DNA from: DATCVR01 sp036566745
GTDB lineage: Bacteria; Actinomycetota; Actinomycetes; Jiangellales; Jiangellaceae
Length of the DNA: 18,255 nucleotides
Assembly (NCBI GenBank): GCA_036566745.1
Contig: DATCVR010000342.1
Span: 1 to 18,255 of the forward strand
Direction of reading: 5' to 3'
Shown: positions 6,338 through 14,225 of the stretch, in pieces
Position numbering within the stretch: position 1 is the stretch's first letter
How the letters are laid out: the number at the start of each line of letters is the position of its first letter
Notes under the pieces: generated by a model
Told to the model about the DNA's origin: nothing
What the model saw: only the letters and a program-made list of their open reading frames with translations
Database searches by the model: none
Position numbers and translations under genes: made by a program

Positions 6338-7866
6338 GCGGCCACGCGGTCGGCAGCGGTGTCGAGGCGGGCCAGCGACTGGTCGCGGCCGAGCAGCTCG
6401 AGAGACTCGAACAGCGGCGGCGAGACGCGCCGACCGGTGATCGCGACCCGCACCGGTCCGAACGCCAGCTTCGGCTTGAGCCCCAGCCCGTCGACGAGGG
6501 CCGCACGGAGCGCGGCCTCGATCGACTCGGTGGTCCAGTCGGTCAGCTCACCCAGGGCGGTCCGCGCGGCGTCGAGCACCGGGCGCGACTCCGGCGTGAG
6601 CACCTTGGCGACGGCGTCGTCGTCGAACTCGACGGAGTCCCCCGCGAACAGGAAGGCGAGCATGCCGACGCTCTCGTCGAGCACCGTCATCCGCTCCTGG
6701 ACCAGCGGCGTGGCCGCGCGCAGGAGGTCGTGCGCGGACTTGTCGGCCGGATCGGGCAGCACGCCGGCCGCCTGCAGGTGGGGAACGATGCGCTCGGCGA
6801 GGTCGTCGGGAGACAGCCGGCGCAGCCAGGCGCCGTTGATCGCCTCGGCCTTCTTGAGGTCGAAGCGGGCGGCCGCGGAGTTGACCCGCGTGACGTCGAA
6901 GGCCTGGGCCATCTCCTCGATCGAGAAGATCTCGCGGTCCTCGCCGATGGACCAGCCGAGCAGGGCGAGGTAGTTGAGCAACCCTTCCGGCAGGAAGCCG
7001 CGGTCGCGATAGAGCTGCAGCGAGGACTCGGGATCGCGCTTGGAGAGCTTGCGGTTGCCCTCGCCCATGACCAGCGGAAGATGGCCGTAACGCGGCAGCG
7101 GCCCGGAGGCGACACCGACCTCGCGCAGGGCGGCGTGGAGGACCAGCTGGCGCGGGGTGGAGGAGAGGAGGTCCTCGCCACGCAGCACGTGGGTGATCCC
7201 CATGAGAGCGTCGTCGACCGGATTGACCAGCGTGTACAGGGGCTGGCCGTTGGCGCGCACCAGAACGTAGTCGAAGAGGTTGTCGGCGTCGACGCTGATC
7301 TCGTCGCGGACGAGGTCGGTGAAGGTGATCGTCTCGTCGGGCATCCGGAGGCGGAGCACCGGGTCGCGGCCCTCGGCCCGGTACGCGGCGACCTGCTCGT
7401 CGCTGAGCGCCCGGCAGTGGCCGTCGTAGCCGCTGGGCCGGCCGGCGGCGCGAGCCGCCTCGCGCCGCGCGTCGAGCTCGTCCTGGCTGCAGTAGCAGTA
7501 GTAGGCCCGGCCGGCCTCGACCAGGCGGGCGGCGACGCCGGCGTAGATCTCGTGTCGCTGGGACTGGCGGTAGGGGCCGAACGGGCCGCCCACCTCGGGG
7601 CCTTCGTCCCAGGTCAGACCGAGCCAGCGCAGGGCGTCGAGCATCGCCTCGTAGGACTCCTCGGAGTCGCGGCTGGCGTCGGTGTCCTCGATGCGGAACA
7701 CGAACGTGCCGCCGAAGTGGCGCGCGAACGCCCAGTTGTAGAGCGCCGCCCGGACGACCCCGACGTGGGGGTTGCCCGTGGGCGACGGGGAGAAGCGGAC
7801 CCGGACGTCGCCCGGGGCGACGTCGCCGAGCACGCGGGCATCCGAGGAGACGGTGCCGTCTGTCAC
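6334..7866 (-). CDS. gltX: Glutamate--tRNA ligase
   Basis: The 510-residue class I aminoacyl-tRNA synthetase has the HIGH-type motif as PSPTGNPHVGVVRAAL (H34 to V37), the KMSKS-type loop as KLSKR (273-277), and the zinc-type cysteine segment YYCYCSQDEL with GYDGHCR. The C-terminal anticodon-binding part follows. The enzyme attaches glutamate to tRNA-Glu; in actinobacteria it usually also misacylates tRNA-Gln, which GatCAB then amidates (established for the group, inferred here). Both tRNAs are encoded just downstream. The GTG at 7866 was chosen because AAGGTGG stands 5 bases upstream; the open frame extends to 7977 but the extra residues are proline/arginine-rich and do not look like GltX. 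Confidence 0.96.
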   Translation of the reverse strand: MTDGTVSSDARVLGDVAPGDVRVRFSPSPTGNPHVGVVRAALYNWAFARHFGGTFVFRIEDTDASRDSEESYEAMLDALRWLGLTWDEGPEVGGPFGPYRQSQRHEIYAGVAARLVEAGRAYYCYCSQDELDARREAARAAGRPSGYDGHCRALSDEQVAAYRAEGRDPVLRLRMPDETITFTDLVRDEISVDADNLFDYVLVRANGQPLYTLVNPVDDALMGITHVLRGEDLLSSTPRQLVLHAALREVGVASGPLPRYGHLPLVMGEGNRKLSKRDPESSLQLYRDRGFLPEGLLNYLALLGWSIGEDREIFSIEEMAQAFDVTRVNSAAARFDLKKAEAINGAWLRRLSPDDLAERIVPHLQAAGVLPDPADKSAHDLLRAATPLVQERMTVLDESVGMLAFLFAGDSVEFDDDAVAKVLTPESRPVLDAARTALGELTDWTTESIEAALRAALVDGLGLKPKLAFGPVRVAITGRRVSPPLFESLELLGRDQSLARLDTAADRVAA

Positions 7867-7979
7867 TGAGACCACCTTGATGCAGCTGGGAGCGGGTGTG
7901 GGAGGCGGCTCGCGCCGCACCGGCAGCCTACCGGGGCCGGCCCGCGACGGATCCGGGCCGACGTCGTCCACGCGCACTA

Positions 7980-8008
7980 TTGCGACTGATTCTCATCTTT
8001 GATAGACA
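7980..8008 (+). promoter_or_regulatory. aztD promoter overlapped by a Zur-like operator
   Basis: TTGCGA (7980-7985) and TAGACA (8003-8008) are separated by 17 bases, and the first transcribed base would fall at or next to the ATG at 8016, with no Shine-Dalgarno: a probable leaderless message. The interval 7981-8001 (centre TGATTCTCA) matches the remembered actinobacterial Zur consensus TGAAAATGATTTTCAT + TTTCA at 14 of 21 positions, including the central TGATTnTCAT. A zinc-loaded Zur bound there would block the promoter. The link to a zinc chaperone gene makes the site credible, but binding is inferred. Confidence 0.6.
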
Positions 8009-8015
8009 GTTCCGC

Positions 8016-9272
8016 ATGACGCCGCGAATCAGCAGGAACCTCCCGAACGCCTACGCCGCGCTGGCCGGAGCCGCGTTGCTCCTCGTCGCGGCAGCCGGCT
8101 GCGCGGGCGAGGACACCCCCGCCGACACCGCCGAGGACGCCGCGTCGGAGGCTCCTGACCCCAGCAAGCAGGAGGTCGACGAGCCCCAGCCGCGTCTGGT
8201 CGTCACGACCGACTCCGGCGCGGTGGTCCTCGACGCCGCCTCCGGCGAGACCCTCGCCGAGGTCGACACCCAGGTCAGGCCCACACCGAGCGTCGCCGGC
8301 GACGGCCGCCACGTGTTCCTCGTCCAGGCCGACGCCGACCTCACCCAGGTGCTCGACGCCGGGTCGTGGACCTCCGCCCATGGCGACCACACGCACTCCT
8401 ACATCGCCGACCCGAAGCTGCGCGACAGCGTCGTCGAGGGCGCCCATCCGGTCCACGTCGTCTCCCACGACGGGCACACGGCGATCTTCCACGACGACGA
8501 CGGCACAGCAAGCGTCTTCGCGGACAACGGGCTGCTCATCGACACGCTCGACACCACCACCGTCGACAGCGGCGAACCCCACCACGGCGTGGTCGCGCCG
8601 CTCGAGGACGGCGCGCTGGTGTCGATCCCGTCGCCCGCCGGGCCGGACGCGCTCCCCGTGGGCGTCGCGGTCGTCGACAGCGCCGGCGAGGAGACGGCCC
8701 GGTTCGAGACCTGCCCGGAGCTGCACGGCGAGGCATCCCTGCACGACGCGTCCGTCTTCGCCTGCGAGAACGGCGTGCTCGTGGTCGAGGGAACGGAGTC
8801 GTCCACGATCCCGTACCCGTCCGACGCCGGGCGGATCGGGTCGTTCCTCACCGGTCCCGCCGGCGAGGTACTGGTCGGCAACTACACCGACACCTCACTG
8901 CTGGCCGTGGACGTCGAGGCCGGCACGGCACACGAGATCCCGGTCGGCCTGCCCTACGCCGCCCGCGCGCTCGGGCCCCACGGCGAGGCGGTCGTGCTGA
9001 CCACCGACGGCGCGCTCCATGTCATCGATCCGGTCCCGGGCCAGGTCATGGGCACCGTCGCCGGGGTCGTGGCACCGTTCGAGATCCCCGAGGATTGGCA
9101 GGTCGCCCGGCCCACACTGGCCGTGGCCGGCCACACCGCCTTCGTCGCCGACCCCGCATCGTCCGCGGTGGTCCCGGTCGACCTCGAGACCTGGACGGTC
9201 GGCCATCCCGTCACCCTGGAGGAGGCTCCCGCCGGCATCGTGGCCGTGGGCGCCGCTCCCCACGACCACTGA
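8016..9272 (+). CDS. aztD: Zinc metallochaperone AztD, lipoprotein
   Basis: The 418-residue protein begins with a basic N-terminus, a hydrophobic stretch (residues 12-27) and a lipobox ending AAGC at C29, so it is an exported lipoprotein. An acidic, disordered-looking linker (about 30-55) leads into a beta-propeller-like domain built of repeated VVLD-ASGE type strands. The histidine-rich segment HGDHTH (122-127), a second cluster HHG (189-191), H237 in CPELHGEA and cysteines C233 and C250 match the AztD family, which in Paracoccus hands zinc to the AztC binding protein of the AztABC importer. No aztABC genes are in the window. The gene lies between two genes that are normally adjacent (FAH-family gene and gltX) and is on the opposite strand, so it is probably an insertion. 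C-terminal DH-rich ending APHDH is also metal-binding in character. Confidence 0.78.
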   Translation: MTPRISRNLPNAYAALAGAALLLVAAAGCAGEDTPADTAEDAASEAPDPSKQEVDEPQPRLVVTTDSGAVVLDAASGETLAEVDTQVRPTPSVAGDGRHVFLVQADADLTQVLDAGSWTSAHGDHTHSYIADPKLRDSVVEGAHPVHVVSHDGHTAIFHDDDGTASVFADNGLLIDTLDTTTVDSGEPHHGVVAPLEDGALVSIPSPAGPDALPVGVAVVDSAGEETARFETCPELHGEASLHDASVFACENGVLVVEGTESSTIPYPSDAGRIGSFLTGPAGEVLVGNYTDTSLLAVDVEAGTAHEIPVGLPYAARALGPHGEAVVLTTDGALHVIDPVPGQVMGTVAGVVAPFEIPEDWQVARPTLAVAGHTAFVADPASSAVVPVDLETWTVGHPVTLEEAPAGIVAVGAAPHDH

Positions 9273-9293
9273 CGGCTCCCGGCGTCGGTGGTC
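9264..9293. terminator. Shared hairpin over the 3' ends of two convergent genes
   Basis: The 11-base arms 9264-9274 and 9283-9293 pair with one G-U position around an 8-base loop. The stem includes the aztD stop (9270-9272) and part of the FAH gene stop (9292-9294). There is no T-run, so it would be a U-less bidirectional terminator of the type proposed for actinobacteria; termination is inferred. Confidence 0.5.
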
Positions 9294-10077
9294 AGTCGTC
9301 GCCGGCGACCACGGGGTTGCTCAGCACCCCCACACCCTCGACCGAGACGGTGACGTGGTCGCCGGCGACGATCGGTCCGACGCCGGCCGGGGTGCCGGTG
9401 AGGATGACGTCGCCGGGGAGCAGGGTGAACGCCTGGCTGACGTAGGAGACGAGCGTGGCGACGTCGAACACCAGCTGCGACGTGCGTCCGGCCTGGCGCT
9501 CCTCGCCGTTGACCCGGCAGCGGACCGCGACGTCGGCGGGGTCGAGGTCGGTCTCGATCCACGGGCCGAGCGGGCAGAACGTGTCGAAGCCCTTCGCCCG
9601 AGCCCATTGGTTGTCGGTGCGCTGGAGGTCGCGAGCCGTGACGTCGTTGGCGCAGGTGAAGCCGAGGACCACCTCGGGGACCCGTTCCGGCGGCACGTCC
9701 TTGGCGATGCGGCCGATCACCACCGCCAGCTCGGCCTCGTGATGGACCTCGCTCGACTGCGGCGGCAGCACGATGGGCTCGTCCGGGCCGATCACCGACG
9801 TGTTCGGCTTGAGGAAGAGCAGTGGCTCCTGGGGGACGGCGTTGCCCAGCTCGGAGGCGTGTTCGGCGTAGTTGCGACCCACGCCCACGACCTTGCTGCG
9901 CGGGATCACCGGCGCGAGCAGCCGCACCTCTTCGAGGGGAAACTTCTCGCCGGTGAGCTGAGGAGCGCGGTAGAGGGGGTCGCCCTCGAGGACAGCGATG
10001 ACGGTCTCACCGCTCTGGTCCTCCCCCACCGCACCGAACCTGGGCTCGTCACCCGTGGTGAACCTCGCGATACGCAC
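9292..10077 (-). CDS. Fumarylacetoacetate hydrolase (FAH) family protein
   Basis: The 261-residue protein has a short N-terminal domain and the FAH fold from about residue 60 (KVVGVGRNYAEHASELG). The metal-binding acidic residues are visible: E114 and E116 in HHEAELAVVIGR, and D145 in CANDVTARDLQ. The ending contains GDVILTGTPAGVGP, typical of the family. Members cleave or decarboxylate acyl-pyruvates and related diketo acids, or decarboxylate oxaloacetate; the specific substrate is not evident. In M. tuberculosis the homologue (Rv2993c) is directly upstream of gltX in the same direction; here aztD separates the two. No good ribosome binding site precedes the ATG. Confidence 0.88.
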   Translation of the reverse strand: MRIARFTTGDEPRFGAVGEDQSGETVIAVLEGDPLYRAPQLTGEKFPLEEVRLLAPVIPRSKVVGVGRNYAEHASELGNAVPQEPLLFLKPNTSVIGPDEPIVLPPQSSEVHHEAELAVVIGRIAKDVPPERVPEVVLGFTCANDVTARDLQRTDNQWARAKGFDTFCPLGPWIETDLDPADVAVRCRVNGEERQAGRTSQLVFDVATLVSYVSQAFTLLPGDVILTGTPAGVGPIVAGDHVTVSVEGVGVLSNPVVAGDD

Positions 10078-10108
10078 GCCCGCGAGCGTATCCCGTCGTC
10101 GGTGTGGG

Positions 10109-10390
10109 TCAGCCGGCCACCGGGGTGCCGAAGCGCTTCTCGGCGCGTGCGCGTGCCTTCGCGGCCTCGATCTCGCGGTCGCGCGGCGCGGCAGAGGTCA
10201 CCAGCGCGTCGAGAAGCTGCTGGGTGATGGACGCCACCGAATCGACGGCGTCGTCGAAGGCCTCGCGGTTCGCCGCCGACGGCTTGTTCATGCCGGCGAT
10301 CTTGCGAACGTACTGGAGGGCGGCGTCGCGCACCTCGTCCGTCGTGGCCGTGGGCTCGAAGTTGTACAGGTTCCGAATATTGCGGCACAT
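10109..10390 (-). CDS. DUF2277 domain-containing protein
   Basis: The 93-residue protein starts MCRNIRNLYNFEPTATTDEV and is of normal length for DUF2277, a family of small, mostly helical proteins of unknown function. The ATG at 10390 gives the family N-terminus MCRNI; a longer frame to 10426 exists but lacks support. No Shine-Dalgarno sequence precedes the ATG, so translation may be leaderless or inefficient. The strong hairpin at 10406-10447 lies 15 bases upstream, which suggests that the gene has its own promoter in or after the hairpin or receives only read-through from the lipoate ligase gene. Confidence 0.85.
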   Translation of the reverse strand: MCRNIRNLYNFEPTATTDEVRDAALQYVRKIAGMNKPSAANREAFDDAVDSVASITQQLLDALVTSAAPRDREIEAAKARARAEKRFGTPVAG

Positions 10391-10405
10391 ACCAGCAGCG
10401 TCACA

Positions 10406-10447
10406 CGGATCGGCGCCGACCGGCAAGGGTCCGCCGGCGCCGATCCG
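10406..10447 (-). terminator. GC-rich hairpin after the lipoate ligase gene
   Basis: Perfect 13-base arms CGGATCGGCGCCG (10406-10418) and CGGCGCCGATCCG (10435-10447) enclose a 16-base loop. The stem begins 7 bases after the lplA stop. There is no T-run, so it is either a U-less terminator or an attenuating/processing stem before the DUF2277 gene. Confidence 0.55.
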
Positions 10448-10454
10448 GACGACG

Positions 10455-11504
10455 TCACGGCACCCGCGCGAGCCACTCCGGGGTGCCGAACTTGGCCGTC
10501 ACCCGTTCCTTGGCCAGGCTCAGCGTGTCCTCGTCGAGGGTGCCGTCGGTGAGCCCGTACCGCGACCGGAAGGTGCCGACCATCCGGTCGATGACCTCGG
10601 CGCGCTGCAGCCCGGTCTGGGACCGCAACGGATCGACGCGCTTGTTCGCGCTGGTGGTGCCCTTGTCGGAGAGCTTCTCGCGGCCGATCCGCAGCACTTC
10701 GAGCATCTTCCCCGCGTCGATGTCGTAGGCCATCGTGACGTGGTGGAGCACGACGCCTCCCGCGAGCCGCTTCTGCGCCGCACCGGCGATCTTGCCCGCG
10801 GGCGAGGTGATGTCGTTGATGGGCTGGTACGTGGCCGCGATGCCCAGCTCGTTCAGCGCCCCGATGACCCAGTCGTCGAGGAAGGCGTAGGAGTCGACGA
10901 ACGACAGCCCCGACACCAGCGACTCCGGCACGTAGAGGGAGTAGGTGATGGTGTTGCCCGGCTCGACGAACATCGCGCCGCCGCCGCTGATCCGTCGGAC
11001 GACGGTGACGTCGTGGCGGGCCGCGCCGTCGAGGTCGACCTCGTTGCGCAGCGACTGGAAGCTTCCGATGATCACCGCGTTGGACGCCCACTCCCACACT
11101 CGCAGCGTCGGCGCCCGCTCCCCCGCGCCGACCTGCTCGGCCAGCACCTCGTCGAGCGCCATCTGCAGCGCAGGCTCCTGCGGCCCCTCGTGGAGGAACT
11201 CCCAGGCGTGGTCGTTCCAGCCGGTGGCGCCGGTGAGCGCGCGCCGCACGGCGACGGCCACGGCCTCGGCGGAGAACCCGAGCATGACGACGCCGTCGCC
11301 GAGCGCACCGTCGACCCGCGCCGCGAGCTGTGCCGCCGAGGCGTCGACCGACGCCCCGGCCAGTGCCCGGTCGATGCGCTCGAGGGCGTCGTCGGGCTCG
11401 AGGAAGAAGTCGCCGCTGACGCGGGCCCTGCGGATGACGTCGCCGTCGACGTCGAGATCGGCCACGACGAGCTTGCCGCCGGGCACCTTGTACTCACCAT
11501 GCAT
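10455..11504 (-). CDS. lplA: Lipoate--protein ligase with N-terminal accessory domain
   Basis: The 349-residue protein combines two domains in unusual order. Residues 1 to about 95 (HGEYKVPGGKLVVADLDVDG, RVSGDFFLEPDD) match the accessory domain found at the C-terminus of E. coli LplA or as separate LplB in archaea. Residues from about 103 are the catalytic BPL/LplA domain, with the lipoyl-adenylate motif RRISGGGAMF (170-179) and the lysine K238 in SPAGKIAGAAQKRLAGG. The enzyme activates lipoate with ATP and attaches it to the lipoyl domains of 2-oxoacid dehydrogenases or GcvH. The ATG at 11504 has GGAG 6 bases upstream and gives the domain start directly; a GTG at 11522 is in frame but adds only six residues. 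It follows the aldolase gene by 41 bases and may be partly co-transcribed with it. Confidence 0.85.
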   Translation of the reverse strand: MHGEYKVPGGKLVVADLDVDGDVIRRARVSGDFFLEPDDALERIDRALAGASVDASAAQLAARVDGALGDGVVMLGFSAEAVAVAVRRALTGATGWNDHAWEFLHEGPQEPALQMALDEVLAEQVGAGERAPTLRVWEWASNAVIIGSFQSLRNEVDLDGAARHDVTVVRRISGGGAMFVEPGNTITYSLYVPESLVSGLSFVDSYAFLDDWVIGALNELGIAATYQPINDITSPAGKIAGAAQKRLAGGVVLHHVTMAYDIDAGKMLEVLRIGREKLSDKGTTSANKRVDPLRSQTGLQRAEVIDRMVGTFRSRYGLTDGTLDEDTLSLAKERVTAKFGTPEWLARVP

Positions 11505-11545
11505 GTCAGCTCCAACCCGCACGGCGGCCCTCGTGTTCCGGCGGG

Positions 11546-12385
11546 TCAGGCCCCGGCGTGGAGGACCGCGAGCAGGTGCTCCGCCTCTGCCGTGACCGCT
11601 TCGCGTCCGGCGGCCACGTAGCGGCGCGGGTCCACCAGGTCGGGATCGGCGTCGAGCTCCGCGCGCACCGCTCCGGTGAAGGCGGCGTTGAGGTGCGTCG
11701 ACACATTGACCTTGGTGATGCCGTTCGCGACCGCGCGGGTGATCTCCCCATCGGGGACGCCGGACGAGCCGTGCAGCACCAGGGGCACCGGCACCGCCGC
11801 GCGCAGTCGTCCCACGAGGTCGTGATCGACGCTCGCGTCGCGGGTGCGCATCGCGTGCGAGGTGCCCACGGCAACCGCCAGCGCGTCCACGCCGGTCGCG
11901 GCGACGAAAGCGGCGGCCTCGGCCGGGTCGGTGCGGGCGCCGGCAGCGTGCACCCCGTCCTTGCCCCCGACCTCGCCGAGTTCGGCCTCGACCGCCACCC
12001 CGCGCTCTCGGCAGTGCTGGACGACCTCACGGGTCGCCGCGACGTTCGCCGCGTACGCTAGGCGGGACCCGTCGAACATCACGCTCCCGAATCCGAGGTC
12101 CACCGCCTCCTTCACGAGCGCGACGTCGTCGGCGTGGTCGAGATGGACGGCCACCGGCGCCGTCGACGCCTGCGCGACGGCGAGCGTGGCCAGGGCGATC
12201 GGGGCGAGTGCCCGGTGGTAGCGCACACAGTTCTGGCTGATCTGCAGGACCACCGGCGTCTCCGCGCGCTCCGCGGCCTCGGCCAGCGCCTCGGCGTGTT
12301 CGAGGAGGATCACGTTGAAAGCACCGAGACCACCCCCGCGGGCCGTGGCCCGGACGAGCAGGTCGGCGAGCGGCGTGAGGGTCAT
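11546..12385 (-). CDS. Class II ketose-bisphosphate aldolase (tagatose/fructose-bisphosphate aldolase type)
   Basis: The 279-residue protein is of GatY/KbaY/AgaY size. The zinc and catalytic segment is VHLDHADD, with catalytic D83 and zinc ligand H84 at positions nearly the same as in GatY (D82, H83). The other zinc histidines are in AVGTSHAM and VLHGSSGVP, and the phosphate-binding end is KVNVSTHLNAAF. It would cleave a ketose 1,6-bisphosphate into dihydroxyacetone phosphate and glyceraldehyde 3-phosphate. GTSHAM differs from the usual G-T-x-H-G after the zinc histidine, a subfamily trait. The ATG overlaps the stop of the PfkB kinase gene as ATGA, so kinase and aldolase work in sequence. Tagatose- versus fructose-bisphosphate preference cannot be read from the sequence. 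Confidence 0.87.
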   Translation of the reverse strand: MTLTPLADLLVRATARGGGLGAFNVILLEHAEALAEAAERAETPVVLQISQNCVRYHRALAPIALATLAVAQASTAPVAVHLDHADDVALVKEAVDLGFGSVMFDGSRLAYAANVAATREVVQHCRERGVAVEAELGEVGGKDGVHAAGARTDPAEAAAFVAATGVDALAVAVGTSHAMRTRDASVDHDLVGRLRAAVPVPLVLHGSSGVPDGEITRAVANGITKVNVSTHLNAAFTGAVRAELDADPDLVDPRRYVAAGREAVTAEAEHLLAVLHAGA

Positions 12386-13326
12386 CGCAGCAGCTCCTCG
12401 GCGGCGAGATCGGGCAGGAATCGGCGAAAGGCGGCGAGGTCGACGGCGCCGGCCACGGGCGCCAGAACCGCGGCCGCCCCGATCGCGGCAGCCCGCACGA
12501 GCGCATCGGGCCAGGGGGTCCCGCGCGTGACTCCAGCGGCCAGCACGGCCACCACCGCGTCACCCGCCCCGGTCGGATTGCCCCGGACGGCGGGTACGCC
12601 CGGCACCCGCCACCTGCCCTCCGGCGCGATACCGAGCAGCCCGTCAGCGCCCAGGGACACGACGACCCGGCCGGCACCCCGGTGCACGAGCTCGTCGGCC
12701 GCGGCGACCACGTCGCGCCGCCCGGTCGCCTCGCGCAGTTCCTCGGCGTTGGGCTTGACCAGCGACGCACCGGCGTCGGCGGCGGCCAGCAGACCGGGAC
12801 CGGACGTGTCCACGATCGCCGCCACACCCGCGCGGCGAGCGGCCTCGACGAGGTTCGCGTACAGCTCCGGCGGCACACCGGGAGGCGCGCTGCCGGACAC
12901 CACCAGGACGCTCGCATCGATCAGGGCCGCGGCCACCTCGCGTTCGAGGTCGGCGCACTCGGCCGACGACAGTCGCGGACCGGGCTCGTTGAAGAGGGTC
13001 GCCGACGCGTGGGCGGTCTCGGCGTAGCTCGTCGCGGCGGTGGTCACGGCGACGGTGCGGCGGGTCGAGCCGGCGATCGGCACGGCGCGCAGCGGGAGTC
13101 CGGCCCGGGCCAGCTCGGCACGGATCAGCTCGCCGCCGGACCCGCCCAGCGGCGCGACCGACATCACCGGCTCGCCCAGAGCCTGGAGCACGCGCGCGAC
13201 GTTCAGGCCCTTGCCGCCGGCCCGCTCCACCACGTCGCGCACGCGGTGCGATCCACCCGGCACCAGCGCGTCGACGGTGTACGTGACGTCCACGGCCGGG
13301 TTCGGGGTCACGGTCACGATCGTCAT
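12382..13326 (-). CDS. 1-phosphofructokinase/tagatose-6-phosphate kinase family (PfkB) kinase
   Basis: The 314-residue protein starts MTIVTVTPNPAVDVTYTVDA, the hallmark of the LacC/FruK branch of the PfkB family. The first signature is AGGKGLNVARVLQALG (36-51) and the second, with catalytic base D256, is GNPTGAGDAVVA. SLVKPNAEELREATG is the usual mid-domain element. It phosphorylates a ketose phosphate (tagatose 6-phosphate or fructose 1- or 6-phosphate) with ATP to a 1,6-bisphosphate. It is joined by ATGA overlaps to the ROK gene upstream and the aldolase gene downstream, which argues for a single pathway. A longer open frame upstream is antisense-like in composition and overlaps the ROK gene, so the ATG at 13326 is preferred. 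Confidence 0.87.
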   Translation of the reverse strand: MTIVTVTPNPAVDVTYTVDALVPGGSHRVRDVVERAGGKGLNVARVLQALGEPVMSVAPLGGSGGELIRAELARAGLPLRAVPIAGSTRRTVAVTTAATSYAETAHASATLFNEPGPRLSSAECADLEREVAAALIDASVLVVSGSAPPGVPPELYANLVEAARRAGVAAIVDTSGPGLLAAADAGASLVKPNAEELREATGRRDVVAAADELVHRGAGRVVVSLGADGLLGIAPEGRWRVPGVPAVRGNPTGAGDAVVAVLAAGVTRGTPWPDALVRAAAIGAAAVLAPVAGAVDLAAFRRFLPDLAAEELLR

Positions 13327-14222
13327 CGCGGCTCCACCAGGTCCCACGCCAGCAGCCCGGCGCCCACGCAGCCCGCGGCAGCGCCCAGGCTCGCGCTCAC
13401 CAGCCGCGGCGCGCGCTGGAACGTCAGGCGGCGGTTCAGCCGGCCGGCGACCGGCTCGATCACCAGGTCGGCCGACTCCGCGAGCCCGCCTCCGATCACC
13501 ACGACCTCGGGCGCCACCAGCCCGACCAGCGCGGCCAGCGCCCGGCTCAGCGCGTCGACGGCGCCGTCCCACACCGCGATGGCCGCGGCATCCCCGGCGC
13601 GGACCAGCTCGGCCACCTCACTGGCGCCGCCGACGATCACCCCGCTGGAGGAGGCGAACCGCCGCGCGATGGCCTGGGCCGACGCGATGGCCTCGAGACA
13701 CCCCTGGCCGCCGCACGCACACGGCAGGTCGTGCCCGACGTCGAGGTGGCCGAGCTCGCCCGCGAACCCGTCACCCGCGTACATCCGCCCGTCGAGGACG
13801 AGCGCCGCGGCGATCCCGGTCCCGATCGGCACGAACGCCGAGCTACGGCTGCCGCGCGACGCCCCCACTCGGTGCTCGGCCAGCCCGCCGGCCCGCACGT
13901 CGTGCCCCACCGCGACCGCGACGCCCAGCCGCTCGGACAACGCCGCGCGCATCGGCACGTCCCGCCAGCCGAGGTTCTCCGACCAGACGGCCACGCCGGA
14001 GGCGTCGTCGACGACTCCCGGCACGACCACCCCGACGCCGGGTACCGGACCGCCCTCGGACAGCTCGCCCACGACCGAGACGATCGCCTCGATCACCTCG
14101 GCACCCTCCGGGCCGCAGCGCGGGGTGGGCCGGGTGGCCGGCGAACTCAGTCGTCCGGCGCGATCGACCCGGCCGGCCTTGATCGTCGTACCCCCGACGT
14201 CGACCGCGACGACCCCGTCCAC
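13323..14222 (-). CDS. ROK-family sugar kinase
   Basis: The 299-residue protein has the ASKHA phosphate-1 motif VDVGGTTIKAG (7-17), the catalytic aspartate D108 in VGHDVRAGG, and the ROK zinc-site: E156 and H159 in GELGHLDVG with C168, C170 and C175 in CACGGQGCLE. It lacks an N-terminal helix-turn-helix, so it is a kinase rather than a ROK repressor. It would phosphorylate a hexose or N-acetylhexosamine at C6 (glucokinase or amino-sugar kinase). The GTG start at 14222 stands 3 bases after the stop of the SIS gene, and the 3' end overlaps the PfkB gene as ATGA. In this operon a galactosamine or N-acetylgalactosamine kinase role is plausible but not proven. Confidence 0.87.
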   Translation of the reverse strand: MDGVVAVDVGGTTIKAGRVDRAGRLSSPATRPTPRCGPEGAEVIEAIVSVVGELSEGGPVPGVGVVVPGVVDDASGVAVWSENLGWRDVPMRAALSERLGVAVAVGHDVRAGGLAEHRVGASRGSRSSAFVPIGTGIAAALVLDGRMYAGDGFAGELGHLDVGHDLPCACGGQGCLEAIASAQAIARRFASSSGVIVGGASEVAELVRAGDAAAIAVWDGAVDALSRALAALVGLVAPEVVVIGGGLAESADLVIEPVAGRLNRRLTFQRAPRLVSASLGAAAGCVGAGLLAWDLVEPR

Positions 14223-14225
14223 GCC

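Noticed and set aside
6163..7869. Long plus-strand open frame (about 570 codons) opposite gltX
   Set aside because: It mirrors gltX codons in a high-GC genome; its composition is arginine/glycine-rich and it contains no recognisable domain.
8366..9445. Overlapping plus-strand frame inside aztD
   Set aside because: Extreme arginine content and no start signal; the aztD frame has a lipobox and family motifs.
12644..14182. Several long frames opposite or overlapping the PfkB and ROK genes
   Set aside because: They are shadows of the two kinases, whose catalytic motifs are intact on the minus strand.
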